DNA of 64,000 nt, from positions 133,835,191 through 133,899,190 of the forward strand of contig OZ038381.1 of the NCBI GenBank assembly GCA_964036045.1. The letters run 5' to 3'. The stretch comes from Eutreptiella sp. 'Long Island Sound 2002' (Eukaryota > Euglenozoa > Euglenophyceae > Eutreptiales > Eutreptiaceae). Below the pieces are notes generated by a model. The model was not told where the DNA came from, searched no databases, and worked only from the letters and a program-made list of their open reading frames with translations. The first letter of the stretch is position 1. The number at the start of each line of letters is the position of its first letter. The translations under genes and the position numbers were made by a program. Shown piece after piece: positions 43,777 to 54,854 of the stretch.

Positions 43777-44700
43777 TTGATCTCGCGAATATCAGCACGT
43801 GCGCTGCCAGTGGCAATCCCATTACAGCAAACCAGTTGCGGCGCTTATTAGTGAGGTGGATCTTGCGCAATTTCTCGAAGAGCTGCCTTCTAGCCACTTC
43901 AGCCCGGCCATTGGACGGGCTGAGATAGGCGACGCCCTTGGCATGCGGTATCCCCAGGAGGCAACACATGGCCTTGAACCAGCCGCCAGTGAACTGGGGT
44001 CCACGGTCGCGGCAAATGGTGCGGGTGACGCCGAAGACGGTCAGCCAATGACGAAACATCATGACTGCCACCTCCTTGGCTAGCAACCCCTTTTTGCGCG
44101 CCGGGACGGCCACAATGTAGCCACTGTGTCGGTCCACACACAGGACCACACAATCAAAAAATTCTTTCCCCATGGGTGCCTTCGGGCATGGAGAAGACGT
44201 CCATGGCCACACTGTCCATGGGCTGGTCAGGATTCCGCGTCCATTGGGCTTCCCCCTGGACATTCCGATTGTCCAAATTTGCAGGCCTGACAAACCGAAC
44301 AACCCTTCTTGACCTGCTTGATGGCATTGTAGAGACCGGTCTCATCCATCTCAAACCGGCGCTGCATGACCAGGGCTTGCTTCTTAACCCCCGAGTGCTT
44401 AATGTGGTGGTGCCAAGCCTCACACAGCTCCAGCACTCGGGACTCCGGTACTAGCAACTTACCGTTCTGGTAGAGCTTGCCATCTTCCTCGCTGAGCCCC
44501 TTCGGCCACTTCTGCCGGTCGTCAGGGTCCGCAAGAGCCCGGCACTCGGACTCAAGAGCCTCAGACTTGGCATAGTCGTCCATCAGGTCATCTTGGAGGC
44601 ACGACTCATGGAAGAGATGCTTGTTGGACTCAGCACCCTCTGGGGCGAGTACCCGGACCGGTCCGCTCACCCTTCTTCAAAGGGGAGCATCTGCGGCCAT
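43777..44700 (-). pseudogene. Integrase zinc domain and core of F
   Basis: HHCC domain at 44670-44280: WHHHIKHSG gives the histidines and GCSVCQAC the cysteines. The core follows in another frame (44302-43772): DVFSMPE region, CVDRHSGYIVAVP, ICRDRGPQFTGGW, and NGRAEVARRQ. Exactly 35 residues separate the second Asp and the Glu, the canonical DD(35)E. The frame stops in inserted DNA after PLAAHVLIFA. The two halves of the gene match the order seen in D. Confidence 0.85.
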
Positions 44701-45478
44701 GACGACGAAACATTTCACACCCTCCTCCTCCATCATGCGCTGTATATCAATGATCTTCTTGGCCTCAGCGGTCTCGGCTTCATGGCCATGGGCAGGAATG
44801 TCTGTCATGCCCTTACTGGCAAGATAGGCCCACCTGCTGAGAGAAGCCCGCCACAGTGTTGTCCTTTTCCGGGATGTAGACCACGGTGAGGTTGAACTTG
44901 GCCAAGGTCTCGTGCCATCTCGCTCTACGCAAGGCTGGTCCAGAGGGGGTGTCCACCTGCTCCTTGTGCCACGACTGCAGACTCTGATGGTCTGTGCGAA
45001 CCGTGACGGCATGCAGGGCTATGTACGCGGCCCACTTCCTAATAGCCATGACAATGGCATATGCCTCCTTGTCACGGGGCGTCCATTTCCGTCTCTGGCC
45101 TTCCGCCAGGACTCGGCTCCAGAAGGCCACAAGCACGTGCCTCCCATCGTCAAGCACTTGTTCCAACACGGCTCTGATGGCGTAGTCGGAGGCGTCTGTG
45201 CGCAGGACAAACCCTCGGTTCGGATCCACGAGGTGCAGACCCACTGCGAACAGCGGCGCCTGCTTCATTCCCTCAAAGGCACGGTCAGACTCTTCATTCA
45301 AGACCAGAGCCTTCTTGGACCCCTTCTTGCTCTCCTCGCGGTCGCCCCTAGGCATGGCGGTCATGGGGGCTGCATACTCGGCATACATCTTGATATACCC
45401 CGGGTAATAGTTGCAGAACCCCAAGTATGCCCGCAACGCGGACACCGTCTTGGGCTTCTCCCAGTGCTCAGACGCCGC
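44677..45478 (-). pseudogene. End of RT and RNase H of F
   Basis: Opens with the RT connection block LRAYLGFCNYYPGY, then RNase H: FVLRTDASDYAIRAVLEQV, FWSRVLAEGQRRKWTPRDKEAYAI, TDHQSLQSWHKEQ, RARWHETLAKF. A frameshift near 44870 precedes SRWAYLASKGMTDI. The RT catalytic core is absent; it is cut by the junction at ~45478. RNase H would remove template RNA. Confidence 0.88.
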
Positions 45479-46061
45479 TCACTACTTCCAACGGCGTGAG
45501 GAGCTTATTGCTCTTGCACGGAGGGCTATGATTCAAGTGCAAGAGACAATGGCTCGTAAGTATAATAAGAGTAGGAGGATGTCCCCCAATTTCTCAAAAG
45601 GGGACCGGGTATGGGTCGGTCGCCAACGCAAAAATCTTGGCGATAAGACTTGTCCCTATTGGGATGGGCCCTATGAGGTTGTGGCCAAGAAGGCGCACGA
45701 CCTCTATGTTATTCAACTGGACCAACGGAGGTTAGTTGACGTCCACGTTGATTGTTTAATGAAAACGGTCAACTCCCCTCGCTCCCCCGTGCCTCTAAAT
45801 TACATGGAGGAGGTTGCTAGAGTGCCCTCCCAGTTTGAGGAGGACACCTATAATGTCAAGAAAATATTAAGTCACCGTACTTACCGCAAGAGACTTCTCT
45901 TCAAGGTGCGGTGGGAGGGTTATACCAAAGATTGGGATACCGAGGAACCCGTTGAAACCTTCTTACCATCCTACAACAAAGTTTGGAGAGATTACTTGCA
46001 GAAACAGAATCTCACCCAAACCGTTGACATCCTTGCCCACCTTGGTGGACCGCTCTCATGA
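45479..46061 (+). pseudogene. Integrase tail and chromodomain fragment G
   Basis: Plus-strand pol 3' end of a fourth chromovirus lineage. Coding similarity starts near YFQRREELIALARRAM and runs through YNKSRR, SKGDRVWVGRQRK and CPYWDGPYEVV (integrase tail). It ends in a chromodomain: YNVKKILSHRTYRKR, FKVRWEGYTKDWDTEEP. The frame is open to the stop at 46059-46061. Everything upstream is missing because it abuts the oppositely oriented F. It cannot act alone. Sequence in the same frame before ~45479 is antisense F and not part of the gene. Confidence 0.85.
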
Positions 46062-49000
46062 GCGTGCCACGAAAAGAAAACCCTAACCAATATGGATATA
46101 TTATTGTTTGGGGAAGGGAGGAGAGAGCGAGAAGCGGTGGGAGACAGGAAAGAAGATGTGCATGCACGGCGCGCTCCTCGGTTACAAAAATCCCCACCGG
46201 AGCAGGGCGGTGGGTACCGCAGGTTTACCCCACCGTCTACCTCTCTCACCGCTAAAGGCTTGAGAGTCCTTGGGGTGGGGTGGCGTGACATATAGCCTGG
46301 GGCGGAAGTGGGACGTGTTCTTTCGGGGGTCTTAATGCCATTCAAACCCCTATCCTTGGGTCTTACTGGAGCACTCCTACCACCACCAGGACTACTGCCA
46401 CAAGTCCTGCCCACGATGACGCCCCCCGTCAAGGGTGCTAACAACGTGGCAAGCACTTCCCGAAGACTCTACCGGGTTGTGCGCATGGTGGTGTTTGCAA
46501 GGTTTCGGAGTGCCGCCCCGTACCGAAACCACGACCCCACGACCGTCCGTGACCCGTGACCCAAGCCAACGAGCTAAATCATTTGCTCAAAATGGCGAAG
46601 GCTTGAAAACTTCGTTGGGTTGGCGGGTACAACCCATTTTCCCTTTTGTGTTGGGCGTGATGGTTTTCCACCGATTTCCCCTTGTCCACACGAGGGTAGG
46701 TATACAAGGTACGAAGTACTCGTGTGGCTCACATTACGTGGAAAAAATTTCGTGGCGTGCAAAATTGCCACTACATACGGCGAGGACTTAAGCCTAGAGG
46801 GAGGGGTCGTCCTCTACAATACAAGTATTCTAATATGAATTGCAATGGGTGCCTTTGCCCCGTCACTCTATGAGTGGGTGGGGTCTTCAAAGGCAAAGAG
46901 TGGCGTTGCGGATTTGGGCCGTCTCCGCCGCCTGGGTATTTGTCCCCGGTCGCTATGCGTGCCCGGGTTGGGAGTGGGTACCCTCCATTGCCATTGCATG
47001 GGGCCGCATGCTGGCTGGGTGTGCTCTTCATGTCCTTGATGAATTTCGCGGGGGGAATTCCTGCCTGCAACGAGAGGGAACAAACAATATGATGAAAAGG
47101 GCGAGTGTGCACATGCATATGTTTATGAGAGAATATGTATATCAATGTTTTCTCTAGAGTTCCCCACGAGTGGACTTGGATTTCCACAACACCCGAGGGG
47201 TCCTCTATCCCAACACCCAACCAAACGGGTTGGGATATGGGCGTGGCATTTTTCTTTATAGAGACCCGTGCGTGGACTTGGATTTCCACAACACACACGA
47301 GTCTCTCTGTCCGAGACACACCAAAACCGGGTGTGCCCGTGGCCAATGGTAGCGTGTGTGTGCGCATGCCATTAATTTAGTTACGGGATTATATGGTTGC
47401 CTATTACGTTGGTTATCACCCGCCCCCCGAACAAGCAAGACCTAGGTTGACACCTACCTTTGGGGTTTTGTAGCCGTGTACACCGGCCCAAGTTTACACA
47501 CGGAGGTGTAAACATGAACCGTCATACACGGTGTAGAGGGGTTGGGGGAGTAAAACTCCTTCGGGGCGTGTCATCGTGCCCCCGGGGAGCAGGGTGGGCT
47601 GATACACCAGCGGGACCGTACGGGCGACCTCCCCAATTTGCAACCTGGAGGTGACCCCCTGCGCTGCGGCCCGCCGGTGGCACACCCACCGACAAAGGTA
47701 ACACGCAAGCTAACCTAAGTGTTTATACGCACGCCCCCAAGACACACACGAACACCAAGCAACAAGGTGGCGTATCTATACACGTGTTCTATTGTGGATA
47801 TGCTTACTGTTTGTTGTGTGTACGTGAGTAGTTGGTGGAAGCTCTTGCACGTGCCGTATGTGTGGAGTGCCCCCATCACGTGCCCCAAGGCCGCCACCGC
47901 GAGACCCACACTCTGTGATGCCCTCCGGGCGAGTGTGTGCCCCCGGGCCCTGCCAATGGGTGTGCGCGCACAAGTGTGTCTTGTGTTTGTCGGTGTGCAT
48001 CGCTCTACTATGTGTATATATGATATATATACGTAGTATGGCTCCTAGGTGAGGGGTTAGCAGTGAGGTCAGGTTATTATTACATGGTTATGAGGTTTGT
48101 CTATTTAAGTGTGTCTACTCACACCCTCATCCCATCTCCGTACCTCCTCCTTTACCCTGTATGTGGTGCATCACGTGTGACACACATGCTAAGTTAGACA
48201 TCCACACGGACACGACCCTTGGCTGAGCCGTGCCCGTATCGTACAGTCACAACCGTGACTGGTTCATTCATCCTGGTCCGTTCCACACGATCATCTTTCT
48301 TTGGTGTCTGGTCTGTTTGACAAGTGGGCCTTTGGCTAGGCCTTGTCTCGGTCTTTTACAAGCAAGTAATCAAGCAAGTTTACATCTTACAAGCAAGAGC
48401 TCACTCATTACTACAAGCGTTACGGGCAAGCACATCAAGAACATCAAGCACATCAAGCCCTCATAAACGATCTAAAGCACGTGGGTGCAAGGTGTGGGCA
48501 TCGTACCCGTGTTTTGGTTTGTGCCTAAATGATCGTCGATCATTTACCCTGAGGCCATTGTGACCTCTTTCCTCTACTTAGTGAGCTACCGCGCGCACTG
48601 TGGGGCCATCGTGGCCGTGTTTATTAGTGGGCCTAAGCATGCACAAGACGGAGGCAGGCACAAGACGGTGATGCATCGCAAGGCAACAATATGGCAAGAT
48701 CACAGTGTTCACTGTTCCAAAGTGTGAAAAAAGGGCTGTGGTGGCTGTAAGGACTGTTACCGCGGTTGCCCCGCGTGACACTGCGAGACAGGACCGTTAG
48801 CCCCCCGTGGTAGCAGTCCCCTGGCCGAAGGCCATCAGGCTTTGTTGTGTCCCTTGTGAATGTTTCCCTGGCCTCTATCTCTTTTATCCCTCGTGCTCCC
48901 TTGTGCAGGCACAGTCCTACGTTGCTGTTTGACACTCCCGTCAATACTCCTGGCAGTTTTTTCAAAAAGTGAAATTTTTGCACTTTCGCGTCGCACCGCT

Positions 49001-49670
49001 TCGCATGTACCATTACCTTCAGTTTTGTTTAAAAGTGTGATTTCACTTTGCCTTTAGTTTTAATTCTTTGAAAAACTACCTGCCCTTACCTGCTGGACCC
49101 CACATGCCTCATGCGACACGCAGGGACCAGACTCTACGCGCAACAGCTCGCGATTTCGCCTACTACTTATTGCGGGACCTGCGGGATCCCGTTCGTCAAT
49201 TTGTGTATTCCAGCGGTGGTTCGATCCCCACCGATCGGAGCTATTTCAGCGGCCGTGCGGCCGGCTTCGAGATTGCCTGCGTAGGTTCGATTCCCTATGG
49301 GAGGAAATCTGCTAACCTGTGATTTGCTGCTGTTTGTGACTGCTACGCGCCTCTTGGGCATGTACTTCCTGCCCGTGGCAGTCGTTTTAAGTGGGGGGGT
49401 GAAGCAGGTCACAACCCTACCCTGGCATTTTACCCCTAAGGGAGCATAGTTTGGCCATATATATGGGATATATGTGAGATAGGGTATATCATATTCCATT
49501 TCCTTGTTAGGAACATAGGATGTGGGATAGATAAGGCAATCTTGGATGTTTAGTAGTTATATCAATTAGTGGATGATAGGGTGGATTTCTCATATGTGCA
49601 TATCACGTATTTCATTGGCTATGTGTACCATATCTGTTTGCAGGATACTATTCAGTCAACACTATCGTTA
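46062..49670 (+). other. Long non-coding region of G, probably containing an LTR
   Basis: About 3.6 kb with no recognised protein. A purine-rich GGGGTGGGGTGG at ~46275 could be a polypurine tract, and TGGTAGCAG at 48808-48816 matches the first nine bases of the D primer site. If both are real, a ~2.5 kb LTR lies between them, like the D LTR. It contains direct repeats of GTGGACTTGGATTTCCACAA near 47170 and 47272, and two B-box-like GGTTCGATYCC near 49218 and 49284. There is no second LTR copy in the window to confirm the ends. Confidence 0.4.
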
Positions 49671-49735
49671 TGTCTTCGGTGCGAAGCAATGTTGCTGCCC
49701 ATGCCAGTGCGACCTCTGCTCCTGACCACCCGGTC
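49671..49735 (+). pseudogene. Possible gag start of G
   Basis: An ATG opens MSSVRSNVAAHASATSAP, Ala/Ser-rich like retrotransposon Gag N-termini. It runs into antisense pol sequence of H at about 49736. Weak on its own; its position after a putative LTR and leader is the main support. Confidence 0.3.
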
Positions 49736-50712
49736 TGGTTTCACCTGAGGGCGACCTCCCGATGTTGGTACACACGGGGGCCTGGCTTCAGTTGTATCTT
49801 GGCCTCACCGTAAGGTCCAGGAACGGGTGGTAGGAACACAGGCTTTCCCCTGAAGAAGGTATCCCCATACTTCTGCTTCAGCCTAGCCCGATATGCCTGG
49901 ATCTTGGGGCACTCAGCGGATTCGGCTTTGGCTTTGCCGGGCACCTGGACCACTAAGCTTACTTGAGGGGTAGCGACCCCACTCGATTTCGGCTCTGAGG
50001 GTCTCCCCCAATGGCTCATTTGCCCATCTCAGGCCTTGCCGCGGAACAGATCACCATAGGGTGGCGGGTTCCCGCCAGCGGGATCCCCCTGGCTGGACAT
50101 GTGGTCCAGTACCCTCCTTACGAAGGTATTCCCATCAGGGGAACCAGAGAGGATGGCGTCCACTTCCCACCAGGCTTTCGATCCATATACCCCTGAACTA
50201 GAACCAGCTCCTCATCAGAGTGGAGGTCCTCTGATTCATCAATGTCAACGGGGGAAACGGCGAAGCGTTGCCGCCGGGGCTCCGCAATCACGCGGTTGAC
50301 ACACATGATGTCCGTGGCATCGGCCTGTTCCAGGCCCCCATCCGCATACTAAAAATCCGTTGGCCATCTCTTGGGTGCCATGGGCTGTCCTTTAGCGTTC
50401 TGATAGACAGTCTCTCGAGCTGGTAGGACAGCGTTGTTCAAGGTTATGTTGTCCAGCGAGGCCACCCAGTCCCGGGTACTTTCCTCCTCGGTACAACCCA
50501 TAGGCACGACACACACTGCCTTGGAACCGTCCTTGCGGATCTTCGCAACCCTCCTTGGGACGTCCACTCTGGGACAATGGAACCATATCAGACCTTGATG
50601 CGGAGCCCAATGCTTCTTCCGCGCAGGGTCCTGGTCCATTCCTAATGAGAGCGCATCCAGGTTCAGATCCAATGCTCCCAGATCAGCGGCCACTCCGTTT
50701 GCCACCTGCGTT
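49736..50712 (-). pseudogene. Fragment H (D family): methyltransferase-like domain to RT N-terminus
   Basis: Minus strand. The first part (50700-50325) is the methyltransferase-like domain: LIWFHCPRVDVPRRVAKIRKDG, AVCVVPMG, NAVLPARETVYQ, then PTDF, a TAG, and YADGG. The NPPF motif reads HCPR. An acidic linker and the start of RT follow (50019-49741, AKIQLKPGPRVYQHREVALR), then the frame stops at the junction with G. It and F are the same strand, family and order, so they are probably two parts of one element with the RT core lost between them (inference). Confidence 0.7.
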
Positions 50713-51400
50713 CAGTCAAGGCCAGACTGGAGTAGAATCACTCACGGAAGAACTGCACTGAGCGATTAGCGCCAGTGTGACCTGAGCTGAGATGGCACGA
50801 CTGCAGGCATCCATCTAGTTGTGCCCCCGGCACACCTATACGATCCTCGTAGAAGAGGTATTGGTTATTCTTATACCACTGGTGCCCGTCTATGACAGGG
50901 GGTTCGAGACCAATGCTGAGGGTTTGGAGAATATTTTCATATTCTGACTGATAGTCGGTTAGACTCCAACCCTCAGAATTCCAGCCGTACGCATAGACAG
51001 GTCCAGCTGGACGTCCTTGCGTTAGAAGGCCTCTTCGGCAAGGGCCTCAGAGCTCTCACCAATAAGCCCATCGAAGTTGTTGCGCGATATATAGTCAGAC
51101 AGTTCGTTTTTAATACCGGGGACATGGTGGACGGTTAGCCTGAATCGGCTGAGGTACGCCCACCACCGTTTTAGTTTCGCTTTCTGTGGTGTCGGGCCCT
51201 TCTGAAAGGACTTCACCGTTTCGTGGTCACATAGCCAGACAATAGGGTTAGATCTCAACAGTCGGGATGGTGAAGGAAGCACCAACATACCGGCCAGGAG
51301 TTCCTGGTCGTAGGCGCTGTAGTTGGAACGAGCCTGGTTTCATTTCCAGTTCCAGTGACCAAGTGGCAAAAGTCGCCACTCACTGGTTTGAGTTTGAGGT
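50713..51400 (-). pseudogene. RNase H and start of integrase of C
   Basis: Starts at the deletion joint with SEWRLLPLGHWNWKWNQ, the same Trp-rich RNase H insert as B, then YDQELLAGMLVLPSPS, WLCDHETVKSF, KRWWAYLSRFRL and SRNNFDGLIG. Integrase zinc residues follow in another frame (CHLSSGHTGANRSVQFF). A TGA stands where B has Trp (FRE stop FYSS). The fragment ends at the joint with H. The catalytic first Asp of RNase H was removed by the deletion. Confidence 0.8.
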
Positions 51401-51826
51401 TTGAGTTTCAAGTCCATCTGGACCAGTTTTTTGCATGAAAGGGGTGGAGGCAAGGCGCCGAACACCTCTTCATAGGGTAGAAGGAGTTTCTTCAGTCGAG
51501 GGGCAAGGTTCACAATCTCAATTTTCTATTGGAAATCCTCCTCAGCATGGAGGTTGTTTTTTCCACATTCATCTTTTCCCTGCCGATCAGCAGTTTTGGC
51601 AGGTAGCGAGCTGTCGTCCCAATCAGGGAGACAATGTTGCCCGCGCCCCAGGGGTACATCCGGGTCAGGCAGCGTGTAAGGCTCATCATCCTCGTCACAC
51701 CAGATGCAGTATTTCCAGGTCTGTTTGAGGTATTGGAGTCGTTCTTGGCGCTCCATACCTTCGGCTCTCAGGTACATCATTTTTCGGAGTTCCTGGGCGT
51801 CATGTTCTGACAGGGGCATGTTATTA
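51400..51826 (-). pseudogene. RT N-terminal extension of C (RT core deleted)
   Basis: Acidic leader with KYCIWCDEDDE (counterpart of the Cys-rich leader in B). It then aligns with the B segment before the fingers (ALPPPLSCKKLVQMDLKLKP) and breaks off. The next residues belong to RNase H, so ~1.1 kb of RT is missing. CTCAAACCTCAAACTCAAAC sits at the joint. Confidence 0.8.
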
Positions 51827-51926
51827 GACGCAAACCGCGCTAGAGTGCCAGTGCTGTGAGCTGCGGACTCTCCTGAGCATTTTTCTGCATGTGAAGCACA
51901 GGCTTCCCAACAGGGGAACGTTTTTC

Positions 51927-52586
51927 TCAGGTTGGCCCCAGATGTACCTCCTCCTGCGATAGCTGGGCCAAGAAGGCACTGTGTTTGAGATCAACACAGC
52001 TGGGGTCAACAAGGGGAATAGAGTTGGCGATTTCAGACAGCTGATCGCCGGCATCTTCCCTCACAATGGCAGGTACCAGTTCACCATCGTAGGATGCAGA
52101 CCCTGTAAGTGTGGCTGAAGTGTGCCCAGGGGATCGTTTTTTGGGATCCCAAAGGGTCAGACCACTATTTTTGGCCATGACCTCTTTCAGTAGCACCTGG
52201 TCAAGATCACACAGGGGTACAGGGTTTAGGGATCCATCGACGATGGATAAGAAACTGGTCCACTTCGGGGCCTGCATAGCGGTGTCTGAATCCTCAGGCA
52301 CGTAGATGGGACTCTCGTGAAGTTGCACTCTTCCCACAGTCATTCGGTCCAGCAGTTGACTCCCATAGGTGTGTCCGCCTGAACAACCCGAGCCAGGGGT
52401 ACACAAGACCACCTTTCCTCCCTCATAAGTGATTTTGGTAAGAACCTACACGAGCAGAGAGAAGACAAGGTTAGCATACGCTAAGTCCATCGCTTTCCAG
52501 AAGAAGTGGAGGGCGTTATTCAAATATTTTGAGCAAAACAACTGCATGAAATGATGGTGTTGGCTCGCGAACAATTCAACCTAGAT
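51927..52586 (-). pseudogene. Methyltransferase-like domain and linker of C
   Basis: Minus strand; after a TAG the frame reads VELFASQHHHFM, AYANLVFSLLV, a second TAG, VLTKI, and KVVLCTPGSG. It then reads LLDRMTVGRVQLHESPIYVP and WTSFLSIVDG. The match to B runs over the whole domain, but the NPPF position is ANLV, so catalysis is lost. The acidic linker to RT follows. Confidence 0.65.
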
Positions 52587-53072
52587 GTCATCCAGGGATA
52601 CCTGCAGGGCCACCAGTCCATTTTCAAGGACGTGTCGGGCCAACTGGTAGTTTTTGGTACGACAGTTTGTCCGTGCGGCGTAGCGCAGCCCGGACTCTTT
52701 TCGTCCTGACAGCTCAAAAGGTAGGGAGAAGAGGCCACTGCCGAAGTTGCATTGAAGGGCATAGGAACGTTGGAGAGACCACGTTTTCACCGGAGTGTTT
52801 TCCCGGAGAAAGTCGGTGCCAATAACGACGTCAAAGGCGTCAGCGTCTAGCACTCAGCAGTGCTGCATCAAAGATGGGTCGCAAAGAAAAATAGATACGT
52901 CGACACCCCCTAGGGAATAGATGGTTCGCCCATCCGCCACTCTTATGGCCACAGTCTTAGTTTTCTGGAAACTGTTTAGCAGGCGCCGGGCCACTATAGA
53001 GAGTGTTGCTCCGGTGTCAAGCACTGCCCGAACAACCTGATCCCCGATTGTCACGAGCATCCAGAAAACCAA
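52587..53072 (-). pseudogene. Aspartic protease of C
   Basis: VVRAVLDTGATLSIVARR carries the DTG active site, and AFDVVIGTDFLREN is the conserved later strand. A TGA (52854-52856) interrupts the middle. A 90-codon stretch after it leads to the methyltransferase-like domain. Confidence 0.85.
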
Positions 53073-53107
53073 GTCCTCCTCTTCAGAGCCGCCCCTCTAC
53101 TCTCCAT

Positions 53108-54587
53108 CAGAAAATTTCACGTCCACCCCCGCAGCCATGAGCGATTTGGCCACCGAGGCCAATCTCCTTTTCTTGGAGTTAGACACCTATGGGGAGGCGT
53201 TATTTCCCTCAGGGCGTTTCTTAGGGTCAGCGGTGGTAGGAGAAGCAGAAGTAGCGGGCGCTGACGAGCGCCTCTGGGGGTCATGGTTGGGGTTTCCTTC
53301 CTTGCCACCGCCTTTGCCTCCCCCTTTACCACCCTTGTCTCCATTCTTGGGGGTTTTCGGGGGTGTTTGGGTTTTCTGGCGTTCAGCCTCCTGGCCACTG
53401 AGATTATCACTCTCGCGCTTTTTGATCTGGCATTCGTCCCCGTAGTCACGGCGTTTGCCACGAAACCCACAGGTGATGGTACACGTGAAGTGATCCTGAT
53501 GGTTCACTGTTTTTCCATCTTTCGTGTGCTGCTGTCTTTTCAGTTGCAGCACACACCCACTGCGATGATCGCAGTCACGGGAATGACAAGGTCCCACCTT
53601 GTCATTGATTCATTTACAGTAGAAGATCCCGGGTACACGTGCTTCGGGTTTCACCTCATTCATGGCACGTAGGTCCCCCCCCCCCCTTCACCTCCACCGT
53701 TTTTGGGGTTAGTGGGGATTTCGGACCCTCTTGATTCACCACGATCTGGGGTGCGGCTGCCACCTTTACCCAGGTGCCTCTTGAGGCATTTTTCCATATG
53801 GGAGTCGTTGTTTTTTCCAAAGCGGGCTCAATGAGCAGGTCCACACGGTCATCGTACGAATGTGTACGCCGCTTCCTCTCGGAAGTAGACTTGCAATCCT
53901 CCCATCTACGAAAGGGTATTTTACCTACAAGCCACAGGTGGGCGTCAGTGCGTCCATAGAAACCCACGGTCATCCTGGAGAACAAATACTCCAAGGCGCA
54001 CACACATTCAGAGATGCGCGCGTGGAAGGAAATTCTGGGAGCATAGGAAGCTCCTCTCTCTGTGTGCGTACAACGAGATCCATCTCATAGACCGGGAACG
54101 TTTTCTCTAGTCTTTGGAGAACCTGAGCACCAGTCCAACAGGTTTTAACAATTTGGTTACCCTGTTTCTGCAAAAAATTCTTTTTACATGAATGCTTCAG
54201 AAGCAAACATTTGGTGGCCATATCCACATGAGACAGGCCAATCAGTAGAAGAAATTCTGCAAACTGCTCTGCCCATTCGGGCAGATTTCTCGGGTCGAAC
54301 TCCGGCAGTTGTAGCTGGATGTTTGCTAGGGCAATAGGCTTGCCACTCTTCCTACCCCCTGAGGTTGGATCCGAAGGGGGGGGTAACTTGCCCGCGAGTG
54401 GTGCCAAAGCCGTTAGTTCCCTATTCTCGGCCTCAGTCACTAGGACATCCTGTAGCTCAGAGATGGGGACTGTTTGGGCACGAGACTGAAAGGGACTGGG
54501 ACAAGTGAACTTGGGTAGTAGCCTGGAAACCCTTGATCTTTTGAGATCATTGGCGAGTGAGGTCAACCCTGGAGAAGGTAAGGCCAT
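53108..54587 (-). pseudogene. Gag capsid and nucleocapsid of C
   Basis: Capsid-like part at 54587-53970 (LPEFDPRNLPEWAEQFAEFLL, KCLLLKHSCKKNFL, VLQRLEKTFPVYEMDL). It continues after a frame change at 54003 with YGRTDAHLWLVGKIPFRRWE, which aligns with B. The nucleocapsid near 53470-53420 reads CTITCGFRGKRRDYGDEC. Compared with the B knuckle, the second Cys is Arg and the His is Asp, so zinc binding is lost. A Lys/Gly-rich tail follows. Confidence 0.8.
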
Positions 54588-54854
54588 CGCCGGCTTGGTT
54601 AAGGGTTCGGTGATTCCTTAATTTGGCCCTTACAGCCTCAAACAGAGCTGTCACGTCCCGATCTTCGGATCCAGATAACAGTTTGGCCAGCAGCTCTACT
54701 GTACAGACGAGAGCGCCATAGGCTGGCCCTGGCGTATGAGAGCCCTCCAGGTAGGCTAGATATACTTCTACGGTTCTCGTTGTTGTGGGTAGTTATGGAC
54801 GCCACGTAGGCTCTTCGCATGGTGGTGTAGTGAACGTAGGCCATGGGATACTTC

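Larger units (their letters stand above)
42213..45478 (-). mobile_element. Chromovirus fragment F (D family), RNase H to chromodomain
   Basis: Minus-strand pol remnant that starts abruptly near the end of RT (HWEKPKTVSALRAYLGFCNYY) and ends in a chromodomain. It closely resembles D (KCFVVM, SRWAYLASKG). It is interrupted at ~42957-43790 by inserted DNA. The right edge at ~45478 is a junction with plus-strand sequence G. Confidence 0.85.
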
